Positions 26,403 to 35,161 of a stretch of 64,000 nucleotides of DNA are shown here, piece by piece. The notes beneath the pieces were generated by a model that did no database searches, was not told where the DNA came from, and worked only from the letters and a program-made list of their open reading frames with translations. The DNA is from PGYR01 sp034670025 (GTDB lineage Bacteria; Bacteroidota; Ignavibacteria; Kapaibacteriales; UBA2268), in assembly GCA_034670025.1 (NCBI GenBank), contig JAXMOE010000007.1, forward strand, positions 1 to 64,000, given 5' to 3'. Both the position numbers and the translations under genes were made by a program. How positions within the stretch are numbered: position 1 is the stretch's first letter; each line of letters opens with the position of its first letter.

Positions 26403-26995
26403 CTCATACCAATTTTTCCCAGATTACGGATAGATGCATAAAATTTCTCTTAATAACTCTGTCATAGATTTTATCGATATTTGGTGTGTTGTATTCAGCC
26501 GTAAGTTGATAGTGGCGGAGTGAAGCAAGGGCATTAGTGGAGATGAACGAAAATCTGTCATTGCGAAAAATATTAGTAAACTGATATTTTGTGGCAATCT
26601 ATTAATTGATTAACAAAGAGCTATAATATCAAATTAGCAGTTTCTAAAAGAAATAGACTCTTTACCTCGACTACGCTCGGTACAGGCGGATTCTGTGGAA
26701 TCCTCAGAGTGACAAAGTAATTGGAAGACGGATGTGGAATAAGCTAAGATGCCTGAGCTGAAAGAACGGAAAACGTCATTTCAGCTATGCTCAATGAACT
26801 TTTTCAATTATCTGTAAACTTTTCTTGTTAAGTCCTCTCCCCCAGTCAGAGCAAGCTTTAATAACTCCGTAGAAGTTAAATACGGTGTGTTGAGCGTAGT
26901 CGAAATATTAGTAGAAATTATATTACCGAAAACAGAACCAGCCCCATCGGGGTTGAATATTGCCGCGACGTTCAAAAACTCACTGTGAAGTCAAA
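26403..26995. repeat. 593-bp gene-free stretch made of dispersed repeats
   Basis: No ORF or RNA gene is supported. It holds a long imperfect hairpin (26560-26598) with arms ATTGC..AATATTAG and CTGATATT..GGCAAT, the 'CATTGC..GTGGCAATCTATTA' type common as a dispersed repeat. It also has a block (about 26642-26722) inverted relative to 2165-2220, the 17-mer GTTGAGCGTAGTCGAAA (26889-26905) that recurs at 35348-35364, and a CCCCATCGGGG palindrome (about 26942). This is a sink for repeat insertions between convergent transcription units. Confidence 0.65.
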
Positions 26996-27418
26996 CTACT
27001 TCTCCTTATTCGAAGTTTGCATTTGTTTGAATAATGCAAAATCGTGAGCCAAATCAATTAAGTTCAACACACAACCACGAGTTAGCTCGAAATAAGTTTC
27101 TTGCAATCGCTTTTGCAACCCCTCATCTTCCAGTCCTTCCGCTATTTCTTGCACATTCGATTTAAACATCTCTAAGTAATACTCAAATTCTTTCTTGAAG
27201 TTAGCAGCTGACTCATCGTTGGGGTCTATCTTGTTTAGCTTTTTGGATAGCTTAAAGAAAGCAGTCCCGTTGAACACAGCTTGCCCAAAAGATTCTATGT
27301 GATTGTAAGTGGCTGCTAACTCGACAAGAAGTGAAAAATCATTCTTTTTTAGCAACTGCTTTTCAGTAAAGCTCTCTACTGTGCCTACTACGTTTTGTGT
27401 GTCTTTCGATATTTCCAT
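26996..27418 (-). CDS. Helical cytoplasmic protein of unknown function
   Basis: A 140-residue soluble protein with no signal peptide, predicted mostly alpha-helical ('KKEFEYYLEMFKSNVQEIAEGLEDEGLQKRLQETYFEL'). I recognise no family. It starts 2 bp after the stop of the upstream lipoprotein gene and closes a four-gene leftward unit (DUF481 - DUF1684 - lipoprotein - this gene). Confidence 0.65.
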   Translation of the reverse strand: MEISKDTQNVVGTVESFTEKQLLKKNDFSLLVELAATYNHIESFGQAVFNGTAFFKLSKKLNKIDPNDESAANFKKEFEYYLEMFKSNVQEIAEGLEDEGLQKRLQETYFELTRGCVLNLIDLAHDFALFKQMQTSNKEK

Positions 27419-27420
27419 AA

Positions 27421-28038
27421 CTAATACTTCATTGTAGCAATAATTGATTTGAATATATTGTCCTGCTCTATTTCCGTCGGGTATGACATCCCTTTTATGT
27501 CCGTAGGTATCAGCGTAAACTCATAGTAATTGTCTATGTCCGTTCTTAGCACTGCAGTTCTCGCAGTTAGTGCACCACCAGAGTTAGAATAAGTGAAAGT
27601 ACCGTAACTCAGGTTGCCTGCCAATATTTCGCCATAATCAGAAGTGAGTTGGCACTTGCCATTCGTTGTTGTTGCTTTCTGTTTGTAGCTGTATTCGGCC
27701 ACCCCTTTTAGCTTATGTTGTTCGTATTTTGTATCCAAGTTGCTCGAAGGCAGTATCCTTTTGAACACAGCCGTTAAGTTATAATCGGGATTAGTAGCTA
27801 CTGCTATTGTTTCAGCCGATACTTTGCTTTCCATATCCACAAAGAACCATCCCTCGGGGATTGAAACAATCATATCACCAGCTTCCGAACGAACAGTCTC
27901 TTCTTGCATTGGGACTATTGGTTTTGGGCTTAGTTTTACTACTGCTTCTCGCTGCTCTTTGCCGTCTTTCTTTACTATGATACAAGAGTTGAACCCAACT
28001 ATCAGAGCTATCACTAATATTATTCTAATGTTCTTCAT
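27421..28038 (-). CDS. Putative lipoprotein of unknown function
   Basis: A 205-residue exported protein. The signal ends in lipobox 'IVGFNSC' (Cys about 19), followed by a charged linker and a mixed alpha/beta domain ('GDMIVSIPEGWFFVDMESKVSAETIAVAT', 'YYEFTLIPTDIKGMSYPTE'). The 'SIPEGWFF' block is like those of small PsbP/LpqN-type lipid-anchored domains, but this is only a resemblance. It overlaps the upstream DUF1684 gene by 14 bp, so translation is probably coupled. Confidence 0.65.
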   Translation of the reverse strand: MKNIRIILVIALIVGFNSCIIVKKDGKEQREAVVKLSPKPIVPMQEETVRSEAGDMIVSIPEGWFFVDMESKVSAETIAVATNPDYNLTAVFKRILPSSNLDTKYEQHKLKGVAEYSYKQKATTTNGKCQLTSDYGEILAGNLSYGTFTYSNSGGALTARTAVLRTDIDNYYEFTLIPTDIKGMSYPTEIEQDNIFKSIIATMKY

Positions 28039-28639
28039 TGTTTGCCTTTTCGCCTGCTTCTATTTTCGTATTTAATATATTTTCTTCTGGTACTATCGGA
28101 CAAGAATACTTAGGGTTGTAGTAGCAGTATGGATTATAAGCCAAGTTGAAATCCAACACATACTGTGTATTCTCCGTTCTTTCTATATCTATATATCTAC
28201 CTGCTTCATAAGTTTCTTTCCCATTTGTCTCATCGTGGAAAGGAACAAAAAAGCTGTCGGGATGCTCCACATTTATGTAGGCGTTGAGAGTATATTTCTG
28301 GTCGTCTAACTTAAATTCCAATTCGCCATAGCGTACCATTTTCCTTACGTCACTCTGAGTTGTCAGCATTTCCAAGGTGTCTTGCTTGTCATACTTTTCC
28401 AAAAATGCTTCCACTCTGTATTTCTCTTTGGGAGCATAGAATATTGGTTCACTTTTCTTTTGCATATCAACAAGGGGTGAGTCTTGCGAAAGCATGAAAA
28501 AGTCAATCACATCGGCCCTGTATTCCTCTATCTGCTGAGTGTATTCCTTGTTTGCACTCTCTTGCTCACAAGAAGTCAACCCCACAACCAAAATCAGAAC
28601 AGCAACTATTGTCCATTTATAATTCAAACGATATTCCAT
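28025..28639 (-). CDS. DUF1684-family lipoprotein
   Basis: A 204-residue exported protein with lipobox 'VVGLTSC' (Cys about 24). The C-terminal block 'LDFNLAYNPYCYYNPKYSCPIVPEENIL' contains the DUF1684 signature (aromatic-rich, two Cys, 'CP.VP.EN'). The N-terminal half has the family's 'SPLVDMQKKSEPIFYAPKEKYRV'. Function of the family is unknown. It overlaps its upstream neighbour by 23 bp and its downstream neighbour by 14 bp. Confidence 0.82.
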   Translation of the reverse strand: MEYRLNYKWTIVAVLILVVGLTSCEQESANKEYTQQIEEYRADVIDFFMLSQDSPLVDMQKKSEPIFYAPKEKYRVEAFLEKYDKQDTLEMLTTQSDVRKMVRYGELEFKLDDQKYTLNAYINVEHPDSFFVPFHDETNGKETYEAGRYIDIERTENTQYVLDFNLAYNPYCYYNPKYSCPIVPEENILNTKIEAGEKANNEEH

Positions 28640-29384
28640 TTTTTAATTCCAAATCATACATTTTAATTCCTGTTGGTGGCTCACTATCAAACCTATAGCT
28701 CATAGAAAACACAAAGCTAACAGCATCCGTAATCTTAAATTTCAAATTAGTGTCGTTCAGTACCCTGTGGTCCGCTAATCTATTTACATCTACCTGAAAG
28801 TAAGTCACCGAATTTAACAAAAAATTCTCACTTGGCTTCCAAAGTAGAGTCAAATAATTAGTAGAACGTAATATTTCCGTTATTATCGTTGGCTGTTGAT
28901 TAATTTCTTCCATTTCGTACATTGCCCCCACTCCAAGGAACAAATCGAATTCTTGTACCGAGTCAGCAACAAAGTCGGAGTCAAATATTGACCACCGCAT
29001 TCCACCACCAGCTAAGTTCCTGTCACTTAGCAATACGAACTCGTTGTATTCTTTCTGAATGAATAATTCTGGTTCAAAGTGTTCACTCAATTCGTATATG
29101 AACCTGCCGTGAAGAAAGCCCTTATTGCTAATTACCTCTTCGTTTCCTTCTTTATAAGCGATTTGACCCGCTACAAATGTGCGGTAATCTTCGCCAATGT
29201 AGTCGAGACGTAAGTTTGCTTCTCCGCTGATGTATTCGGAGTTACCAGAATTAAGCCCAAAAAGCAAATCCACTTTGGAACGGAATCCGTTCTTTATGCT
29301 ACTGCTTCTGATTGCTTCGGTATTCACCTGTGCAGTTGCTGCAGAAGTTATTATAATGAGTAAAAGTGTGACTAATTTTTTCAA
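28617..29384 (-). CDS. DUF481-family outer-membrane beta-barrel protein
   Basis: A 255-residue protein with signal peptide 1-18 ('..SAATAQ') and a barrel of alternating strands: 'VDLLFGLNSGNSEYISGEANLRLDYIGEDYRTF', 'FLHGRFIYELSEHFEPELFIQKEYNEF', 'YLTLLWKPSENFLLNSVTYFQVDV', ending in 'KNGISFEL'. This resembles the DUF481/YdiY group. It is first in the leftward unit. Confidence 0.75.
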   Translation of the reverse strand: MKKLVTLLLIIITSAATAQVNTEAIRSSSIKNGFRSKVDLLFGLNSGNSEYISGEANLRLDYIGEDYRTFVAGQIAYKEGNEEVISNKGFLHGRFIYELSEHFEPELFIQKEYNEFVLLSDRNLAGGGMRWSIFDSDFVADSVQEFDLFLGVGAMYEMEEINQQPTIITEILRSTNYLTLLWKPSENFLLNSVTYFQVDVNRLADHRVLNDTNLKFKITDAVSFVFSMSYRFDSEPPTGIKMYDLELKNGISFEL

Positions 29385-29532
29385 TGTAATAATGTAGATG
29401 AGGTTGTTCGTTGATAATAATCGACAAAATTAAGGAATAATAAACGGAATAGGAAGTATAGAAAAATTGATTCGCTTATTTTTTTGGCAAGCTACTTGCA
29501 CACTCTCATATACAAGATAAATTTTAACATTA

Positions 29533-31671
29533 TTGGCTAAAAATAGACAATTGGCATTATTCGATAACCCAACAGCAAACAAATTGAAGAATAATATTCT
29601 TTCTCCAATTACCAACAATCCCGATGTGGGATTAGCTGGTGGTGTGTTACTCATATTGGCACTATTGCTCTTGCCATTGCCTCCTTTTGCCCTCGATCTA
29701 TTCTTAGCACTCAACATAGCCCTTTCGGTTATGATACTCATGGTGGCGGTCTATTTGGTAAAGCCATTGGACTTCTCCGCATTCCCAGCAATTTTGCTAA
29801 TTACGACTATGCTCCGTTTGGGGCTTAACGTCGCCTCCACCCGTCTGATATTGGGTCAGGCAGAGGCAGGGAAGGTGATTTATGCCTTTGGGGATTTCGT
29901 AATAGGTGGCAATATAGTGGTCGGGATTATCATATTCCTGATACTCTTAGTTATTAACTTTATAGTAGTTATCAAAGGTTCTACGCGTATAGCAGAGGTA
30001 TCCGCACGTTTTACATTGGACGCTATGCCAGGTAAGCAGATGAGTATTGACGCTGACTTGAATGCCGGTTACATAGACGAACAGACCGCCAAGGCACGAA
30101 GAGATGAGCTTGCACACCAAGCTGACTTCTTTGGTTCTATGGACGGTGCCGCCAAGTTTATCAAAGGTGATGCCATAGCTGGTATCATAATCACAATAGT
30201 AAACCTAATCGGTGGCTTTGCAATTGGTATGCTCCAGATGGATATGAGCTTTGGTGAGGCCATTGCAACTTACTCTACTCTTACTATTGGTGATGGTTTG
30301 GTATCACAAATACCGGCACTCCTAATATCAGTAGCTGGTGGTTTGGTAGTAACTCGTTCGGGTGCTCGTGACCAGTTAGAAACAGAGTTCGGACAGCAAT
30401 TTGGTGCTAAACCAAGGGCACTTTATATATCAGCAGTCACATTATTTCTAATCGGATTGCTCCCAGGGTTTCCATTTCTTCCTTTTGCTATACTTGCGGC
30501 AATAATAGGGAGCATAGCATTCTACAGAACTAAAGCAATAAAAGAAGAATCTCAAGCAGAAATGCGTGGCGAATTAGAAGCAGCGGAAGAGACCGAAAAA
30601 CCAAGCGAAACACCTGTGGAAGACTTGCTAAAAGTTGACCCAGTGGAAATAGAGCTTGGCTACTCTCTGATTTCATTAGTCGATGAACAGCAAGGCGGCG
30701 ATGTATTCAAACGGATAACTAATGTCCGTAAGCAGTTGGCAACAGAGCTTGGCATAATATTACCACCTGTGCGAGTGCGAGACAACCTACAGTTAGACCC
30801 CGAAAACTATGTTATAAAAATACGTGGCAACGAAGTCGCTTCCAATTTCCTTTTCCCCAATATGCTATTGGCGATGAACCCAGGAACTGCCGAAGGCGAA
30901 CTACGTGGAAAATCTGTAACAGAGCCAGTATTTGGCCTGCCAGCTAAGTGGATAGACCAAAACGAACGCGAAAACGCTGAGATAATGGGCTACACAGTTG
31001 TGGAATCTGCTACCGTGTTGACTACTCACTTGACTGAAATATTGAAACAAAATTCTGAGAAGCTGCTGACTCGTCAGGACACCAAGCAATTAATTGACAA
31101 TCTGAAGGAAGATTATCCAGCTCTCACCGAAGAAGTAAAGCCAGAGAATATTCCCCTGTCAGTTATTCAAAAAGTATTGCAAAACCTACTTAGTGAGAAC
31201 ATACCGATACGTGATTTGCCAATGATACTGGAATCACTAATTGAATATTACAGAGTTACTCAGAACATAGATGTATTAACGGAATACGTCCGCCACAACC
31301 TATCGGAAACAATCAAATCATTATATGAAGATGAGGATGGAGTGGTGAACGCAATTGCCCTATCCACAGACATAGAAGACAAGATGACTCAGGCACTACA
31401 AAACTCCAATGGCAACCAAATCAGCCCAACTATGGGTATGCCTCCGCAGTTTGTAGAAATGGTAAAGGAAGGAGTAGCAAAAGCAATAGACGACGCTACA
31501 ATAGCTGGGCATTTGCCAGTAGTTATCTGCTCTGCACAGGTTCGCCCTTACTTCAAGAAAATGATACAAACTACATTCCCAGTAGTGAGTGTTATCAGCT
31601 ATTCTGAGCTACCAACAGACACCGACATAGAAGTAGTGAGTAATGTTAATTTGCTCGAGCAAGTGCAATAA
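29533..31671 (+). CDS. flhA: Flagellar biosynthesis protein FlhA
   Basis: Core inner-membrane component of the flagellar type III export gate, 712 residues. Eight transmembrane helices lie in the first about 320 residues, with the FHIPEP-family block 'SARFTLDAMPGKQMSIDADLNAG' in the cytoplasmic loop. A linker and the C-terminal cytoplasmic domain that forms the nonameric ring follow ('VEIELGYSLISLVDEQQGGD', 'PVVICSAQVRPYFKKM'). The start is a TTG at 29533; no better ATG exists before the first helix, and an upstream ribosome-binding site is weak. No other flagellar gene is in the window. Virulence T3SS SctV homologues were considered, but the sequence reads as FlhA. Confidence 0.9.
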   Translation: MAKNRQLALFDNPTANKLKNNILSPITNNPDVGLAGGVLLILALLLLPLPPFALDLFLALNIALSVMILMVAVYLVKPLDFSAFPAILLITTMLRLGLNVASTRLILGQAEAGKVIYAFGDFVIGGNIVVGIIIFLILLVINFIVVIKGSTRIAEVSARFTLDAMPGKQMSIDADLNAGYIDEQTAKARRDELAHQADFFGSMDGAAKFIKGDAIAGIIITIVNLIGGFAIGMLQMDMSFGEAIATYSTLTIGDGLVSQIPALLISVAGGLVVTRSGARDQLETEFGQQFGAKPRALYISAVTLFLIGLLPGFPFLPFAILAAIIGSIAFYRTKAIKEESQAEMRGELEAAEETEKPSETPVEDLLKVDPVEIELGYSLISLVDEQQGGDVFKRITNVRKQLATELGIILPPVRVRDNLQLDPENYVIKIRGNEVASNFLFPNMLLAMNPGTAEGELRGKSVTEPVFGLPAKWIDQNERENAEIMGYTVVESATVLTTHLTEILKQNSEKLLTRQDTKQLIDNLKEDYPALTEEVKPENIPLSVIQKVLQNLLSENIPIRDLPMILESLIEYYRVTQNIDVLTEYVRHNLSETIKSLYEDEDGVVNAIALSTDIEDKMTQALQNSNGNQISPTMGMPPQFVEMVKEGVAKAIDDATIAGHLPVVICSAQVRPYFKKMIQTTFPVVSVISYSELPTDTDIEVVSNVNLLEQVQ

Positions 31672-31709
31672 TTCCAAAATATTTCTTATTTTCACATTCT
31701 TAAAATGCC

Positions 31710-31985
31710 ATGAAAATAAAAAATTACTATAGAATACTCGGAATAGAGAGCTCGGCAACATCTGACGAGATAAAAGAAGCATACAAGCGATTAGCTCGTA
31801 AGTACCACCCCGATTTGCACCCAAACAACCCCAAGATAGAAAAGATATTTGGTGAGATAAAAGAGGCCTACGACGTACTCGGTTTTCTGGATAAGCGATT
31901 GAAATATAACCTGCTGCTTAGTAAATCGAAGCGATTGATGGACGAAATCACCCGACGCGAATATATAGTTAGCAAGAAAAAGTAG
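31710..31985 (+). CDS. Small J-domain protein
   Basis: A 91-residue protein that is little more than a J domain: 'NYYRILGIESSATSDEIKEAYKRLARKYHPDLHPNN', with the HPD motif needed to stimulate DnaK ATPase, then helix III and IV. It lacks Gly/Phe, zinc-finger and C-terminal domains, so it is a class C co-chaperone that probably directs DnaK to one task. It starts 38 bp after flhA and could be co-transcribed with it. Confidence 0.85.
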   Translation: MKIKNYYRILGIESSATSDEIKEAYKRLARKYHPDLHPNNPKIEKIFGEIKEAYDVLGFLDKRLKYNLLLSKSKRLMDEITRREYIVSKKK

Positions 31986-32292
31986 GGTTAGTCTAATCCC
32001 CCCAACCCCATTTGTCAAGGGGTTGCTAGAGTTGTGTCCACGCTAAAGGTAGATTGCCACAAAATATCAGCAAGCTGATATTTCTCGGAAAGACGTGTAT
32101 CATCCACCTCCGCCTTTTGCCTTCAGCAAAAGTCACCTCCGCCAGCGGAGGATAGGCATCGGAAGAGTCCAGAGATAGGAAGTGATGTTTTAAGGCCTGG
32201 ATTCTTCGAATGCCACGGCACTCTCTGAATGGACGGGACACCCGCATCACTTGAGAGCACAAACAGTAACCGAAGAGTTCAAATAACAATCA
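31986..32292. repeat. Gene-free stretch with dispersed repeats
   Basis: No gene is seen. ATTGCCACAAAATATCAG (from 32052) leads into a perfect hairpin AATATCAG-CAAG-CTGATATT, related to 26560-26598. 32101-32152 matches 2246-2298 in the same orientation and includes CCGCC..GGCGG-type arms. The rest is unexplained sequence between convergent genes. Confidence 0.6.
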
Positions 32293-32955
32293 TCAAAAGC
32301 TTACCAGATGACCATTGTGTTTTAGCCAATATTTATATACTCGGTACTCTGGTTGCAACTGTTCTACTGTAAGCCAAAATTTTGCGGAGTGGTCCATATA
32401 CTTCAGGTGGGCAACCTCGTGTGCTACTACGTATTCCATTACTTGGAGTGGTGCAAGCACTAACCGCCAGTTTATATTTATGTTCTTTCGGTTACTGCAC
32501 GAACCCCACCGAGTTTTGGCAGAGCTGATTTTTACTTGCTTGTGGGCTATACCTAATTTATCGGTGTATTTCTCGACCAAGTGAGTAGCCAATTTCTTTG
32601 CTTTTGCCTTATACCAATTAGTCATTGCTGATTGTACTTTGTCCGAATGCGAAAGAGCAATCAGGAATTTCTCCCCATCAAAACTGACGGCTTGCCTTTG
32701 CTTTACCAATGCCACGGGGTATTGTTTACCTAAGAAATAATACTGGTCAGTTTCATCAAAGCTATACTCTACGTGGTGTTTCGATTTTGCTACAGCTACT
32801 TTTTTGGCTATCCATTGCCTTTTGTCGTGAAGAACTTCCTCTATCTCGCGTTTAGTAGCCCTGTTTGGAACTCGCAAAGTAAGCTCACCTTTGTCACTTA
32901 TTTCTAAACCGAACGATTTCCTTTTCGAGCGTATAATTGCTGTAGGTTTTATCAT
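32293..32955 (-). CDS. YgjP-like zinc metallopeptidase (M48/DUF45 family)
   Basis: A 220-residue cytoplasmic putative metallopeptidase. The zinc motif is 'VAHEVAHLKYMDHSAKFW' (HEVAH, with the third ligand His a few residues later). Upstream are 'TRWGSCSNRKNININWRLVLAP', also diagnostic of the YgjP group, and an N-terminal beta domain ('KSFGLEISDKGELTLRVP'). Substrates are unknown; in many bacteria the gene sits next to a type I restriction system, which is not so here. Its ATG overlaps the stop of the upstream DUF2254 gene by 1 bp. Confidence 0.9.
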   Translation of the reverse strand: MIKPTAIIRSKRKSFGLEISDKGELTLRVPNRATKREIEEVLHDKRQWIAKKVAVAKSKHHVEYSFDETDQYYFLGKQYPVALVKQRQAVSFDGEKFLIALSHSDKVQSAMTNWYKAKAKKLATHLVEKYTDKLGIAHKQVKISSAKTRWGSCSNRKNININWRLVLAPLQVMEYVVAHEVAHLKYMDHSAKFWLTVEQLQPEYRVYKYWLKHNGHLVSF

Positions 32956-34253
32956 TACAGATTCAAATTATTATATCGTACTTGCAAATCTGCTTTGTCA
33001 TTCTGTTCAGCAAATGTCCTTTCCGCAGCCCTGACAACCATGTCTGCATGGGTTTTTACAGCTGTGCGTTGCTCATCGTTTTGAACGAATTTATTTATCT
33101 CACCCAAAGCGTCTATTATTCTAATCAACACAGCTGGTGTCGCCTCTGCATTTTGCCTTATCTGGTTGAATGCCGCATCTATCATCCCTTCAAAATCGAG
33201 AGCATTGATAACAATTCGCAAATGACCGTCCTTGTCATATCTATGCTTATAAGGGAATTGCAGCCCAGTGAGTTTACACATAATAGAAGACAAATTGTCG
33301 ATGCAGGTAATTGCTGTATAAGGGTCATTTATCCCAGGCGACAGAGCACGAGAGGCAATCTCAACTATCTGATGAATAGCAAACTCTGCGTCTTGGTGTT
33401 GGGTTCGCATAACCCCAGTTTCTATATAACTATCTAATTTTTTGCTCTCTTCCATATTGTCATTGCAATAGACAGCGAACAACTTGCTTTCTTTGACTAC
33501 AAACTGGCCAGCTCTTTTGTGAACTATAATCAGTATTTGGTTTTCGGTAGCATATTCCAACAAATCACTGTAATCGATTAATTGTATGTATCCACTTTTG
33601 CTTGTTTTTGGGCTATACTCTGACTTATATTGTTCTTTGACAAATGACATATCGGGGTTGTGTTCTATCTGATTTTGGTAATCTGTTCCGCCGAGCAAGC
33701 TTTCCAAATCATCCATAAGATTTTCGGTAATGTCTGCAATTACTTTGTCCGACTGGATAGAGGTGGCAATGTGATGTATAAATATGATAAGCATAATTAT
33801 ATTGAGAACCCCAAATACTATGGCTGCAAACACCGATAGCACAGGTATAAACTCAAAATCTTCTGCACCACGAACAGAGTTCAACACGAGAAGGCAGTAA
33901 ACAAAAGTAGCAACAAATGTCCCCAAAACGGTCTGGTTCATAGTGTCATACATAAAGTTACGCAGCAGCCGCGAGCCAAACTGAGATGAAGCTAAGGTGA
34001 GGGCTACCAATGTGATAGAGAACACAGTTCCTGCCACCCCAATCATAGCTCCTGCAATAATAGACAATATGCTACGAGCAGAGTCGGCACTACCAGAGTA
34101 AATATACTTAAACAACCCCTCTGGCTCGAGACCGAGTTCATAGTCCAAATAGATAAACAAAAAAGCCAACACTACCGCAGTCAGAACCAACATTGATGGT
34201 ATAAACCAGAAGGTTGAGTTGAGCTTAGTCCAAAAATATTTTAATTTTTTCAT
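32955..34253 (-). CDS. DUF2254-family membrane protein
   Basis: A 432-residue inner-membrane protein with four transmembrane segments in the first about 170 residues and a large soluble C-terminal domain. Family blocks: 'MIGVAGTVFSITLVALTLASSQFGSRLLRNFM' across helix 2 and 'EIASRALSPGINDPYTAITCIDNL' in the soluble half. The family has no established function. It is translationally coupled to the YgjP-like gene. Confidence 0.9.
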   Translation of the reverse strand: MKKLKYFWTKLNSTFWFIPSMLVLTAVVLAFLFIYLDYELGLEPEGLFKYIYSGSADSARSILSIIAGAMIGVAGTVFSITLVALTLASSQFGSRLLRNFMYDTMNQTVLGTFVATFVYCLLVLNSVRGAEDFEFIPVLSVFAAIVFGVLNIIMLIIFIHHIATSIQSDKVIADITENLMDDLESLLGGTDYQNQIEHNPDMSFVKEQYKSEYSPKTSKSGYIQLIDYSDLLEYATENQILIIVHKRAGQFVVKESKLFAVYCNDNMEESKKLDSYIETGVMRTQHQDAEFAIHQIVEIASRALSPGINDPYTAITCIDNLSSIMCKLTGLQFPYKHRYDKDGHLRIVINALDFEGMIDAAFNQIRQNAEATPAVLIRIIDALGEINKFVQNDEQRTAVKTHADMVVRAAERTFAEQNDKADLQVRYNNLNL

Positions 34254-34317
34254 TTACTAATTTAATAAATTGAGTCGGGTATAGCAACAAATTATTAGTT
34301 TCATCAAAAATAAAAAA

Positions 34318-34336
34318 GCCCAACTATCAGTTGAGC
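34318..34336 (-). terminator. Rho-independent terminator of the lipoprotein gene
   Basis: On the leftward strand GCTCAACT, a three-base loop and AGTTGGGC form a stem with one mismatch, followed by a T6 tract. It lies about 30 bp after the stop at 34368. Confidence 0.75.
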
Positions 34337-34367
34337 TTAATGAATAAATAAATCTATTGATAATCAG

Positions 34368-35120
34368 TTAATTTAAGTTATGGTCAACCAGAATGTCAAT
34401 AGTACCACCTTTTAATTCAGTTTCTTCATCAGTTTCAATAGACTTAGTTTCAAATATTCCAACCCCACTAATTAAGACATAATAACTATCTTCTTCACCT
34501 TCAAAGTCTATAGTTACTTCATCCGCAGTAAAAGCTAAATCTAAAATGGTAGTAGTTTTAAATTTTACAGCATCATAAGTTTTTCCTTTATAGCTAACTT
34601 CAACATTTCCAACCTTAGAACCAATCATTTTGAAAAAACCAACTAACGCAGTTGTGTCAGTCTTTTCATCAATTGGAAAATTTAGAGCTTCCCACGTTTG
34701 ATTTTTAAAATCAATTAATTTAGTCCAACCTGGTGTAAGTCCTTCTAGTGGATTACCTTCTTCTTCGGTCAGATTAGAAAAGTAAATATAGAGCCCCTCA
34801 TCGTCGGAACTTATAGCCGTGAAATTCACTTCATCTTCTTCATCTTCATCTACACTGGTTGACTCTTCCGAAAAACCAAATCCAGCTCTTCCGTCTATAG
34901 TCACCGCTTTACCAATAATCATTTTATTAGTGCCCGTTTTTTCGCCAACTTTACTTTCATTGGCATCTATTTCGTAAACCTCATACATCCAATAATTCCC
35001 TTCTGCCAAAGGAAAGCTTAGTGATTCATCTGACGGATTTGTGCTGCTGTCATCATCTTTACAAGCCCCTAATAGCATTACTAGTACCAATAATACTATA
35101 ATATTTTCAATTCTTTTCAT
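34368..35120 (-). CDS. Putative lipoprotein of unknown function
   Basis: The frame is open to 35288, inside the neighbouring T9SS gene, but ATG 35118-35120 is the better start: AAAGGAG lies six bases upstream and it gives a lipoprotein signal 'VMLLGAC' (Cys about 20). The 250-residue product has an acidic, beta-rich domain ('FPLAEGNYWMYEVYEIDANESKVG', 'GPDYYVLISGVGIFETKSI' like). 'FPLAEGNYWMY' is common at the start of small FCB lipoproteins of unknown role. Its start lies 41 bp after the stop of the T9SS protein gene. Confidence 0.75.
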   Translation of the reverse strand: MKRIENIIVLLVLVMLLGACKDDDSSTNPSDESLSFPLAEGNYWMYEVYEIDANESKVGEKTGTNKMIIGKAVTIDGRAGFGFSEESTSVDEDEEDEVNFTAISSDDEGLYIYFSNLTEEEGNPLEGLTPGWTKLIDFKNQTWEALNFPIDEKTDTTALVGFFKMIGSKVGNVEVSYKGKTYDAVKFKTTTILDLAFTADEVTIDFEGEEDSYYVLISGVGIFETKSIETDEETELKGGTIDILVDHNLN

Positions 35121-35161
35121 AAACTCCTTTTGTCTTTTGTTAGTGTGTAATTTATAATTTA

